Shown here piece after piece: positions 40,395-52,500 of a stretch of 64,000 bases of DNA. Both the position numbers and the translations under genes were made by a program. The DNA comes from Dendrolimus kikuchii. Its lineage: Eukaryota; Arthropoda; Insecta; Lepidoptera; Lasiocampidae. How positions within the stretch are numbered: position 1 is the first letter of the stretch; the number at the start of each line of letters is the position of its first letter. The notes beneath the pieces are model-generated. The model searched no databases, was not told where the DNA came from, and saw only the letters and a list, made by a program, of their open reading frames with translations. The DNA is taken from assembly GCA_019925095.2 (NCBI GenBank), contig CM034413.1, positions 315,001 to 379,000 on the forward strand, given 5' to 3'.

Positions 40395-40650
40395 TTTAGG
40401 CGGGAGCAGGGACATCGTGCTGTGCAGTTTTATTTTCAAAAAATGTGTAAAATTGCCTTAAAATTAACAACAGTTGTATGATATTTATAGTTGTTTAGTA
40501 GTAATTATGTGTTTTGTGAGAAATGTGAACTGTATAGTCAAATGTGGCCTTTCGAGTTTTCACAAGAACTCCGTTGAATGGCGTTGATTGTAGACTACAA
40601 TACAACTGCGCATGGCTTAAAGGCCTAATTGCCAAGCTATATACATAAAA
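40395..40650 (+). repeat. Family C repeat copy
   Basis: Starts just 11 bp after the inverted-repeat element above; contains GTGTTTTGTGAGAAATGTGA. Confidence 0.6.
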
Positions 40651-41300
40651 AAAAATGTAAAGAACTTGCCAGTTATCCGACAGTTTTGGACCAGCAGATA
40701 TCACTCCCTCTTATCTGCTGAATAGTACATATACGACAATTGATTGGATAGGCTGGGTGTATGTGCCCGGATTTCCACAGAGTACTTAAGGAATGTATCC
40801 GGGCATCCGAATAAAACCGCTGGTTAGCAAATAGCTCTACTTTGCACGTCCGTTGTTGTGTATTCAAAAAGTAATAAATATGAGTACATATAACTTACAT
40901 AGCACGTAGAACATTCACGTCCGCTAACACTTTACACAATCACAGAAAAAGTAAGTTGAATAGTTCACTGGGTCGGCCTTTGATATTGTTTTGTTTAATT
41001 ATATATAAGTATGTTGAGAAGTTTAGTGTCCCAGGGTTCGAAGAGAAGTGTTGCAGCCGCGCCGTCGCCGCTGCATTTCGCGCGTACTCGGTGTCGGGGG
41101 GAGCGAGATAGACATATATACACATCACTATGGTAGAGAGAGAAGAGTATACTATGTAATGTATGAAAGTGTAATCTGGCAACCATGCTTGATTTTCCCG
41201 CTTAAATAATAAACACTGGGTTTTAATGACTCGTCGTGTGTGCATAGTGAAAGTAGAACAGCCGAATTTGTTTTTCTTTAGCACTCAACCCCTAGGCCCG
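40651..41300. other. Gene-free stretch
   Basis: A minus-strand 114-codon frame (40,940-41,284) has biased AT-rich codons and no splice support, so I do not call it. No element ends recognised. Confidence 0.35.
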
Positions 41301-41301
41301 T

Positions 41302-41639
41302 TACGCACTAGCGATTGGCCGCCTAGCCGGTTCGTTTGAGCGGTTGGACCGCTCGAAGGCGCGTGGCCCATATGCCCATTAACAAAATGGACGCCGTCGA
41401 GATAGCTTGTGTTATTTATTTTTACTCCCGAAATCGCCGCAAACTAAACCGCCCATGAATCGCCAGTGCGTATAAACAAAATGGCGGCCAGCCGCGAAGC
41501 GGGCCGCAGCTCTCCTTGCAACCGCCGTGGTTGAAATTTTGTGGCGTTAAGTGTGTACAATCACAGGCGGTTGCATATTAAACTGGAAAAGCGGTTAGCC
41601 GCGCGGTTTGCCGCCCCTGCGGTGAACCGCTAGTGCGTA
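41302..41639. mobile_element. GC-rich MITE, TACGCACTAGCG ends
   Basis: Terminal inverted repeats TACGCACTAGCGATTGGCCG and GCGGTGAACCGCTAGTGCGTA. 338 bp, much richer in GC than its flanks, with inner CGGCC/GCGG words. No coding potential. Confidence 0.7.
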
Positions 41640-41769
41640 GGAGGGCTAACTTTCAAACTACCTTGTTTTATTCTCCTTCACAGATCTGAACATTGTATTA
41701 TGTATTGCAAAACTGGCAAACAGGTAGACGTCCCAGCTGATGGAAAGTGGTTACGGTCGCCTTTTTTTT

Positions 41770-42290
41770 TATTATTAACAACTCTACGGACTCGAGTTCC
41801 GTACCCTTTTTTACAACTTAATTTCTAGATTTAATTTTTTGAATTTAACACGCTTATTAGTTACTAACTGTGCCCGCGACGTCGTTCGCGTGGAATTTGT
41901 TTTCAAGATACCCCGATTTTGAAACATTCTTCATTGGTGCTCCGCTCCTATTGGTCTTAGCGTGATGATATATAGCCTATAGCCTTCCTCAATAAATGGG
42001 CTATTTAAAACTGAAAGAATTTTTCAAATCAGACCAGTATTTCCTGAGATTAGCGCGTTCAAACAAACAAACTCTTCAGCTTTATATATTAGTATAAGAT
42101 TTTGGTTCTTGTGTGTGACATTAATTTATTGATTTTTGTGTTGAGGTGTATGTATCTTACGAATAACTTATTATATTAATTTATTCTAGTTTTAATATTA
42201 AACTTGTAGAGTGTATCTGTTACATGCTGGTGTTGTGAGGAAGTGCAGGTGCAGTGTGGGCCTTATATGTATACTTATATATAATTCTAT
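41770..42290 (-). repeat. Family E copy split by a Lep1-like Helitron
   Basis: Reverse family E from 41,775 to about 41,861 and from 42,097 to 42,290. A Helitron (CTGTGCCCGCGACGTCGTTC to CAGCTTTATATATTAGTATA) occupies 41,862-42,096. Confidence 0.65.
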
Positions 42291-42299
42291 CTAGTGCCA

Positions 42300-42950
42300 T
42301 GTGTGTTATGGTTAAACATTACAGGGATGGGAAAAGTAAATCGGACTAGGGGGGAAGGGAGGATTGGAGATGGAGCAAAGACATGAAAGAACCATCACAA
42401 AAATTGAAATAAAAAATATTAAAAAATCAAAGCCGACTGACTTCAAACTAAAAAACAAAAAAATATAGGCATATTTGTTGAAATAAACCTCGTCATTTCA
42501 ACAAGAACCTTTTTCATAGGGTCTTCTATATTTAAACTACATTATAATATAGTAACGTCTTAATGTCGGTTGTTCTTAGGTATCTAAGTATCCGCTATGC
42601 GTGTATGATTGTCAAGAATAAGACTCTGCTGGTATTCACAATATGTGCCGTATTATTTCTAGGTCCATAACCAACAATATTTTTGCAAAGTTGTTGTTTT
42701 TTATGTTTTACTTGACTTGAAGATATAGAAAAAAATCTTTTTAATTGGAAATCGATTTTGATTTTTGTTAAAATATTTCTGATTTTATACTTTAGTTACG
42801 CAAATACTTGAATAGCTTTAGAAAAAGATATATGGTGCTCGTGGTCTGTGCCTGTAATATTCGAGGGTTGCTCTCGATTTCCCTGAGATCCACTCAACAG
42901 ATTCTGACTTGGTAACAATGGACCTAAGGAGTACATATTTTTTAATAATT
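42300..42950. other. Gene-free stretch
   Basis: AT-rich; 42,850-42,925 is a reversed copy of the block next to the minisatellite (TTGCTCTCGATTTCCCTGAG). Confidence 0.4.
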
Positions 42951-42951
42951 T

Positions 42952-43266
42952 TTATCCGTGCAGGAACGGAGAAAGAATACAATTTCCTGCGGCCGGGCGG
43001 CCTGTCGTAAGAGGCGACTTAACAACCCACAGCCAGGTGCTAGGGCATTTGCCCGACTGAATGGCTACCACCCCTGGTCTAAAGTATGTCGCCATAACAA
43101 CCTTGAGTTGTGTTCTGGCACTAGTGACCAGGTTCCAGTTTCCCTTAAGAGAGCAGCAACGCATTTGTAGCAACTTTGCTGTTGCAAATGTCCATAGACG
43201 ATGGTAACCGCTTTCCATCAAGTGGGCCGTTTGCCTGTCTGCTGATCTCCTGCGATAAAAAAATAA
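42952..43266 (+). repeat. Family A copy A12
   Basis: Full-length, with GCGGCCGGGCGGCCTG in place of the more usual GCGTTGGGGCGGCCTG. It lies 144 bp beyond the gene B stop. Confidence 0.9.
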
Positions 43267-43409
43267 AATAAAAAAGAAATTGAAAATCGATTCACAATTG
43301 ACGGGGAAATCACGTAACAAATAATAAAACAAACAGCCAGATTGAGACCTCCTCATTTATGAAGTCGGTTAAAAAGATGGTCGGTTAAAATAAATCCATA
43401 TGGAGTATT

Positions 43410-43592
43410 TTACTCGCAACCAAGAACGGACTTCTTGCAGCAGTTGCAGCAACGTGGCAATAGCACCTCAGGGGCCTTGGTTTGGTCGTAATCCCTCCGG
43501 CCTTTGGGTTCGAAAGCCGGCAGGTACACCACACCCTTGCTGTCGTACTTCGGCCCTTCCGGGATCAACACGTGCCGGTGGCAGAGGCGTCC
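43410..43592 (-). CDS. Gene B exon 3 (Cys-cluster terminus)
   Basis: 61 codons with TAA. Reads GRLCHRHVLIPEGPKYDSKG through PRCCNCCKKSVLGCE. Acceptor TTTATTTGTAG|GGA, phase 0. A family A tail ends 18 bp before the acceptor, as for exon 2. Confidence 0.7.
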   Translation of the reverse strand, partial: GRLCHRHVLIPEGPKYDSKGVVYLPAFEPKGRRDYDQTKAPEVLLPRCCNCCKKSVLGCE

Positions 43593-46500
43593 CTACAAAT
43601 AAATATTTATTTTTTTATTGCAGGAGACCAGCAGACAGGCAGACGGCCCACTTGATGGAAAGCGGTTACCATCGACTATGGACATTTGCAACACCAATGG
43701 TGCTACAAATGCGCTGCTGCTCTCTTAAGGGAGACTGGAACCTGGTCACTAATGCCGGAACACAACTCAAGGTTGTTATGGCGACATACTTTAGACCAGG
43801 GGTGGTAGCCATCCAGTCGGGCAAATGCCCTACCACCTGACTGTGGGTTGTTAAGTCGCCTCTTACGACAGCCCGCCCGGCCGCAGGAAACTGTATTCTT
43901 TCTCCGTTCCTGCACGCATAATAATAAATAATAAACTTATGACTTTTATTAAAACTACGTTTTAACGGTTTCGAGCGCGGCATTTTATTTTTATTTTTCC
44001 GCCGCTTTTCAATGACCGTGATCGCGGAAGACAAAAATGTCATGATCAAGTCAGTACCAATGAGTAAATAAATTGTTGGAAATTTTCTTTAGTTTAATAA
44101 ATATTTTTTGCATAAAATGAGGTATAGAAAAGCAGATATTGCCAAAAAACTATAATTAGCAGCCATTTTGCAATATGGCGGCGCGAGCGGCTAAGATACG
44201 AGATGTCAAAGTTGAAATTCGGAAAGAGCACATTGAAATCTATAAAATTACCCACTTTTGAAACACCTGGAGAACTTTCCAGCAAAATTAACAAATTATT
44301 GTATATATAGGATAATTAATACGCTCTTTGACTAGTTAAAGTTATGATGTCATAACTTGCTACGTTCGTACAAACAGGAGGCTGCGGCGTTTAGTAAGAT
44401 TATAAAACATGTCTCAGTAAAATTGAGTATCAACTATTTTTTGTTTTATTATGAATTTATAGGTTTTCCTTTACTTGTAGGAATCTCAACATCAGATATA
44501 TTAAAAAAACCCAGCAATTTTTAAATTACCTATGGGTTTTAAACGCTTTTGCGAAGTCTCTCAATAAGGAGCAAATTAGTGACCTACTGGCACCCAAAAG
44601 TTGGTAAAAGGAGTACGGGAAGGTAGAGCAAGCGCTGGAAGGACGAGTACAGCCTTGCTGCTGGACCCAATAGAGTTACTGGTGACGTGCTGCTTCTATA
44701 TGTGCAGGAACGGAGAAAGAATACAATTTGCTTCAAATACCTGTTGTAAGAGACGACAAAACAACCCATAGCCAGGTGGTAGGGCATTTACCTGACTGGA
44801 TGGCTACCACCCCTGGTCTAAAGTATGTCGCCATAACAAGCTTGAGATGTGTTCTGGCATTGGTGGCCAGGTTCCAGCCTCCCTTAAGAGAGCAGCAGCG
44901 CATTTGTCGCACCTTTGGTGTTGCAAATGTCCATAGGCGATGGTAACCGTTTTCCATCAAGTGGGCCTTTTGCCTGTCTGCTGAACTCATGCAAAAAGGA
45001 GGAGGCTTTTGCCAGGAGGCACTCTGAGAAAAGAGACTTGATCTATGGGTAACATTGAAAAATACCTCATCTCAGATTTAAGGCATGAGATCTTACCTTA
45101 ATCCTCATACTATGTACACGTCCCCCTTTCGCATGAGCCATGTCCAATTGCTCTGAATTTGGTATATCATTCTCTCCCATATTCAAATTAGCTCTTAAGC
45201 GTTGCATATCAGGATCCACTTTGGCTTTAAAAGTAGGTCTTTGCACTTTCTCTGGCAAATTTATCTCGTTCATATCATCAAAACTCTCCAAATCGAATGC
45301 AGTCCTTTTTCTACTTAATTCTGGATCTGTTTTATCTTTCTGAACAAAATCTCTAATCATATCTTTGTTTTTCTCCAAAAACTTTTTGAAGTTATTCATC
45401 TGCTGGACTTTATTTATATTTTTTGGTAATTGATTCTGCTTCAGCATCTGCTGCTTTTGAGTGTTGGTCTGTTGACCAGCTTTCTGTAGATTAAATTTTT
45501 TGACTTTCTGTAATTTTACGTTGTTTATAGGTTTCGGTGCTTTAGGGTTTACTGTAATATCTGCTTCAGAAGGCACTGCTCCGTAAATTTTGTTGAAAAT
45601 TACACTGTTTATATTCTTAGGAATTTTTTTGTTTGGTAGAATTCTTTTGTGAACGTGTTTTGTCACAGATTGCTGTTGCATGTTGTTTGTTGTATTATCA
45701 ACATCATTTACATCTTGAGTTTTCAACTCGTAAGCTCTACGTAGATTATCAACAAATATTTTGTCATCTTTATCGCGTTTATAGTCATACTTGGGTAAGC
45801 TATCACTATTATTTCTAGTATTATATTTGGCCACATCCTTTATAGATGTTTGATCCTCAGTAAAAGTGCTACTAAGTTTCAGAGCTAGGGCATCTGCGTA
45901 ATCTTCATTGTTCTTACGTAGGTCTTCTTTGATAATATTAACAAATTTTATGGTTTTATTCGATGAATCTGGCAAAAAATGGAAAGTTTTTTTTATTGCA
46001 GAAGATCAGCGACAGGCAGACGGCCCACTTGATGGTAAGCGGTTACCATCGCCTATGGACATTTGCAACATCAAAGTTGCTACAAATGAGCTTCTGCTCT
46101 CTTAAGGGAGACTGGAACCTGGTCACAAATGCCAGAACACAACTCAAGGTAGTTATGGCGACATACTTTAGACCAGGGGTGGTAGCCATCCAGTCGGGCA
46201 AATGCCCTACCACCTGGTTGTGTGTTGTTAAATCGCCTCTTACAACAGGCCGCCCCAACGCAGAAAATTGTATTCTTTCTCCGTTCCTGCACGGATAGGG
46301 CAGGGAAATTTATTCGGGAAACAAACAATTTATAGCTAAGTACATACTACAAAATATCTATAACCATTTAATTGTTTCCACATTTTATATAGTTATTTAT
46401 TTTGCCAAGCTGTGGTATTTTAGTTGCGTCCCAAGTTCAAAGAACCCGGGTTCAAATCATGGCTGGAAAAGCATATACTACTTAGGTAGTTTTCTGACCT

Positions 46501-49500
46501 CATGTGATTATTGTCACAATTACCATGTGAAAAACATATCGATAAACCCTGCAAATCGAGATTACCGATGTGACAAACTCACTAGGCCACCTTGGACAAA
46601 CGTGGCGGGTATACTGTCTCTTAAGATATTGGGAGGCTCGAGCCCAGCAGTGGGAAATTATAGGCTGTCATTATTGTGAGCGATGTAATAAATTTTATTG
46701 TAATGTCAGTCCGTGGCGAAATACACGATACGTGTCAACGCACGCGTTCATAGAGTCAGCATAGCGCTATCAAATGTATAGGCCATTCTAAATATAGTAA
46801 AATGTCAATAATGTGTCTGTAATATTGTATATAAAATTAATCAGTTGCAAGTACACTGTGTAGATTATGAAAAGCACCTATGTTTTTCTCGAAAACCAGC
46901 ATAATTAGACCCTTATAATTATTATATATTTTTTATGTTTATGGCTTGGCAATTAGGCCTTTAAGCCAGGCGCAATTGTATTGTAGGCTACAATCGACGC
47001 CGTATAACGGAGTTCTTGTGAAAACTCGAAAGGCCACATTTGACTATACAGTTCACATTTCTCACAAAAACACATAATTACAACTCAAAAACTATCAATA
47101 TCCTACAACTATTGTTCATTTTAGAGTGATTTTACACGTTTTTCACAACGTCCCCTTTCAGTTCCCGCCAAAAACTCCAATTATTATATTTTGCAGACCT
47201 CCGCACAGACTCGAAACAGGATTTTGGCAATGAATTACACTACTACCCGTGCACAGAAGGTTTGCCGATAGCCTCATGACGTCACGCTTCGACGGTCAGT
47301 AGGGTTGACAAAAAAGGTTGCAATAAATTTATTACTGTATATACTTTAAATAAGTATATACAATAATAGTAAGTGTTGCGGACAGAGAGCACCCCCCTGA
47401 CTCGCCCGCCGGAGCACATCTACTCTCCGCGCCCCGCATACCGCCGACGCCCATAGCTGGCGCAATTAGCAGCGGGGCGTCGGACGGAATGCGGGATATA
47501 GGAGTCTGAAACCTGAACAACTATTAATTCGAGTTTCTTCCGCCGCTTCTTCTCCTCCAGCTATAACACGTTGCGAAGCGGTAGTAATGATAGACTAGGA
47601 TCGGCTCCGCCGGCGGAGTCGATAATTGGTCCCCAAAAAACAATCATTTCAGCCTGTTGGCTTAGCTCTTTCAGCCTTTAACGGCTAATTCCCAGAGTCT
47701 GTTCACGCTACGAACGATCCCCGAAAAAGTAATTTACCCCGCACTTCCGAACGATCAGTCTGAATCGATCCGTCGTAAAAACATTCACGCATCGCGCGCG
47801 CATTTGAGATATCCACCCAATTGCAATACTAACCGGGTTCCAAGAGCTTGGTGATAAGTGGCAAGTGAATCTAGTTGTGAAGCGGGAGATATATAACAAG
47901 AGAACACGCACTGCTGCTCCTGTATCGCAGACGCTCCGGTTACTCAGCTCATATTATTACGGGTGAGTCCATTTATCTCCATTCCCTCTTACCCTTGCAC
48001 CCTTGAAATCTGGCAATCGGCCAGATCAGAGTCAATCCCCCGCAGCGGTCGAGCCGAGGTCGAACCTCACAGGAGGTGCCTCCTCGAGCGTGCTGCTCCC
48101 GGGCCGAACGCCTCCGCTCCCACGGAGTCGTGAAGCCCCCAAAGTCCGGTATCGCTGAAACAGCCATCTGCGGCTATTCAGCTGGGTCCAGTTCCAAAAA
48201 AAAAAAAAAAAAAAACAACTATTAATTCAGCCATTCATATATTGTACTCGACTCTCTTGCATAATTTGTTCTACTCATTAAATGTATATTTATAATTTAG
48301 TAATAATCATACAGTCCATTATTACATCGAGTTTTAATTTCCAAAAACAAGAAGCAACTGCCACCAATAGTAAGTAATACAATAGAATAATACAAATCTG
48401 CGCGCGGCTTATATTTAATGATGTTTAAGTAGTAGTGAACAGAGCGAAAGCTTTGTTCACTATATTCAAGCAGTAACTATTCCTGCTGGTACTAGACTAT
48501 TATCTACGAAGGTATATCTAAAATTCTTGTTATGTTATTATTAGCATAGAAAGTTTTTATGTAATTTAGACCTCTTTGATTTAACTTGCTTTATAGAAAT
48601 ATCTGACTTAAAATAAATGTCTATGAAAAATCTTTCGATGTTGTGAAATCAATACAATACTTTGCCAATGTAAGATAGATAGATAACACTTTATTGTACA
48701 CCATTACAGAAAACTTATGAACTAGTATCATACTAATTGTGTACAAAGGGCGGTCTTATCGCTAAAAAGCGATCTCTTCCAGACAACCCGTGGCAGGAAT
48801 ATCGCTGATTAGGAGTGGCGACGGTGGTATATATAATTATTGTACGATTACATACATTTTAATAATAAATATATAACTATACTATATGTTAAACATTTCT
48901 TTAAATATTAATTCGTTGTGGACTGTAAATATTTTAATTATTAAAGTAAACTACACGTGCGTAATATATGATGATTTTAATAGCAATGGAGGGAAAAAAT
49001 ATACAGATAAAAGAAAGAAAAAAATATTGTTCTAAATTCAAATATTTAGTGTTGGTGGCCAGTACTATGCCACACTAAAGTAATAAATACTTTTTGTTGG
49101 AGATTCCAACACTATATATACAAATATACACATAAGTTATATACATATACAAGATATAGTGATAAAATGCAACTATTTAAACATAATAAATATATAACTA
49201 TATACAATATCTATCTATCTGCCAGGTGGTAGGGCATTTGCCCGACTGGATGGCTACCACCCCTGGTCTAGAGCTTGCTGCCATAACAACTTTGAGTTGT
49301 GTTGCGGCATTAGTGACCAGGTTCCAGTCTTCCTTAGGAGAGCAGCAGCGCATTTGTAGCACCTTTGGTGTTGCAAATGTCCATAGGCGATGGTAACCGC
49401 TTTCCATCAAGTGGGCCGTCTGCCTGTCTGCTGAACTCCAGCAATAAAAAAAATGCAGAAGGAGGAAGTTGTTAGGGGACGTAACTCGACTGACTGTCTA

Positions 49501-52500
49501 GTAGCCAATGGACTTGAAACGGCTAAAGTTAACGGACATCTGAAGGACCTAGAAGCGCATTATTTTAATGTCCTCTAAAGTCATACAGTACCTAACAAGA
49601 ATATTAAAACTACTGAATCTATTTATTTTAAATTATACTTTCCAACTCTGCTTTAATTTGTTGTAGAAAACTATTATAAAAAAGTGGAGAATATCGGTTT
49701 GTTTTTCATCTTTGATGAAGTTATTAAATAACTTGAGAAAAGCTGGCGATTCGTGAAAAACTTATTTCTTAGTATTATGAAGGTAGTTGCGAAGACTGTT
49801 ATAAAAGCCATTCAATTTCTTTGTTTTTCCTTTGTGAAAGTTCTAATAAGAAGTTTTTTGACTTGCTTATAAATTAATAAGACGGCATTGTAAAAAGTTA
49901 GTTGAAAGTTATCAAGTTAAAAGCAGGAATGTTGAATATTTCTCAATAGTATTTTTGGCAATTTAAATTAGGCTTCACATCTAAAGGTATTTTAATAGAA
50001 TTAAATCTATCATCTTGTATGTCAGGAGCCTTAAGAACAGACGAGCGTGCATGACAAGAGCTATGAATGTGAAAGAAGTGAGTGAGGTGTGTAAGAACAA
50101 GCCTGAATGGCGCTCTGTTGCTCGTGCCTACCCCGCAAGGGAACTGGCGTGAAGTTATGTATGTATGTAAAGTGGACATTGAAGGACATAAAAAGGTTCT
50201 AGCAAAAAAGAAATCGATTTTAAGAGTAACTAAAAAGCAAATAATAAACATTTTGACAGCATCTATGTACGGGCTAGCAACAGCCGTAGGTACATTGCCG
50301 TGTCAACGGTTTAGCCGACACGTGCATTTGAATATATCATTCGCATCAGTTCTCGTTTAGCACCGTACTCGGTCAGTCAGCAAAACAGTCTCTGATCCTA
50401 GAGCATAATTATAAGCACCATCAGCACCACCTTCCATGATCAAATTGATCGTATACTAGCAAAAGGTGTTGTCAGGAGCCTTAAGAACAGACGAGCGTGC
50501 ATGACAAGAGCTATGAATGTCAAAGAAGCGAGTGAGGTGTGTAAGAACAAGCCTAAATGGCGCTCTGTTGTTTGTGCCTACCCCGCAAGGGAACTGGCGT
50601 GAAGCTATATATGTATGTATGTAGGATCTTGTACGGGCTACGGCGCGACACCCCGTACAAATCGTGACGATGATGACAGAATGATGATGATGGAATGTGG
50701 ATGATAAATGATAGAATTATCCGTGCAGGAACGGAGAAAAAATACAATATCTGTCTGTACATTAAAGCTATTAAAAAAAAAACAATTGGAATAGACTACA
50801 TAAATGATGGAGAACACGATGTATTTTTTTTAGATTTCTTGTCTGTTTCTCTGTTTGTCTATTTGTTCAGGATTCACGTAGAAACTACTTAGCCGAATTC
50901 GATGTGGTTTTCGCTGGTCGATAAAACATTTCTAGGCTTAAAATCTGCGCTACTTTTTATCCTTTTTTTCTAAGCGTCGCGCAGAGTGTGCGAAGACTGG
51001 GCGGAATCAACTACTCCGCGAAACCTAAACCTGCGTCCCATACCTGGCGCTTGTGTGGAAGAACTTGAGATGACGAGCGAAGCTACACCCACTGTTCAAC
51101 CGCGCAACAAGGTCTTCCTTAGGTCACCCCGGGATGCAGAGTGACCCAGTCCACCAACAGAGGTTTTTTTATTGCAGGAGTATAGCAGACAGGCAGAAGG
51201 CCCACTTGAAGGAAAGCGGTTACCATCGCCTATAGACATTTGCAACACCAAAGGTGCTACAAATGCGCTGCTGCTGTCTTAAGGGAGACTGGAACCTGGT
51301 CACTAATGCCGGAACACAACTCAAGGTTGTTATGGCGACATACTTTAGACCAGGGGTGGTAGCCATCTAGTCGGGCAAATGCCCTACCACCTGGCTGTGG
51401 GTTGTTTTGTCGCCTCTTACGACAGGCCGCCCGGCCACAGGAAATTGTATTCTTTCTCCGTTCCTGCACGGATGAAAAGGTTGGGCCCGTCGCATCTCCA
51501 CGATGCGATCCCCTGCGATGGAATCATGGAGGGAGATTTTGCGCATACCTGCTCCGGAAGCCAATCTGACGACGGCATCCGGCTCTCCCTTACTCGCTAA
51601 TTTTTATCCTGGGAATCTCGCGGGAATGTCAAGTCAAGCCTGGACGAAGTTGCGGGCATGTCCTAGTCTATACTAATATTATAAAGCTGAAGAGTTTGTT
51701 TGTTTGTTTAAACGCGCTAATCTCAGGAACCGCTGGTCCGATTTGAAAAATTCTTTCAGTGTTGAATAGTATATTTATCGAGGAAGGCTATAGGCTATAT
51801 CATATTTTAAAAAAAATAGGGATCCTTACTAAAAGTTCAATAATGTAACTCAACGTTTAAAAAAATGACCCGAAAAAATCCTTACACGGCGTGCGCTGCG
51901 AAAACTATTGATTATAGAACAAAACAATGTACTACCACTTTGCAGAACATATAATTGTCTACAAAAAATATCGCTTAACCATATGTCTAACTATTGTAGT
52001 TATCTCACAATAAGTGTTTTCTTTTATTTTTTTAAATAATTACAATACAGTCGCTTCAAAAACTCCTTATTTTGTACCTTGGTATTAATCCTTATGATTT
52101 CAATACTTTCCTAGAACTTTTTGAATTATTCAATTTGGACTTTTCATTCAAAAGATATCGCGATATTTAAAATGTAAGTATTAGTGTTGTAGCCAAATAT
52201 ACTAATATATTGTTTGATTGAACGCACTAATCTCAGGAACTACTGGTCTGATTTGAAAAATTCTTTGTGTTGGATAGCCCATTTATCGAGGAAGGCTAGG
52301 CTATATATCGTCACGCTAAGACCAATGGGAGCGGAGCACCAATGAAGAATGTTTCAAAATCGGAGGGTTTTGAAAGCAAATTCCACGCGGACGACGTCGC
52401 GGGCACAGCTAGTTATATATAAAGAGATAGATTACGTCGTTATAACAAGGTTTACCTGTACTTGATTCTTGTCCCAAACAACATTTTAATAGTATAAATG

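Noticed and set aside
40940..41284. 114-codon minus-strand ORF
   Set aside because: AT-driven composition, no splice or promoter support, no domain resemblance.
43400..43840. 146-codon + ORF
   Set aside because: A fusion of the reverse strand of gene B exon 3 with a family A copy.
45140..45343. 67-codon + ORF opposite gene B exon 2
   Set aside because: Shadow of the long minus-strand exon.
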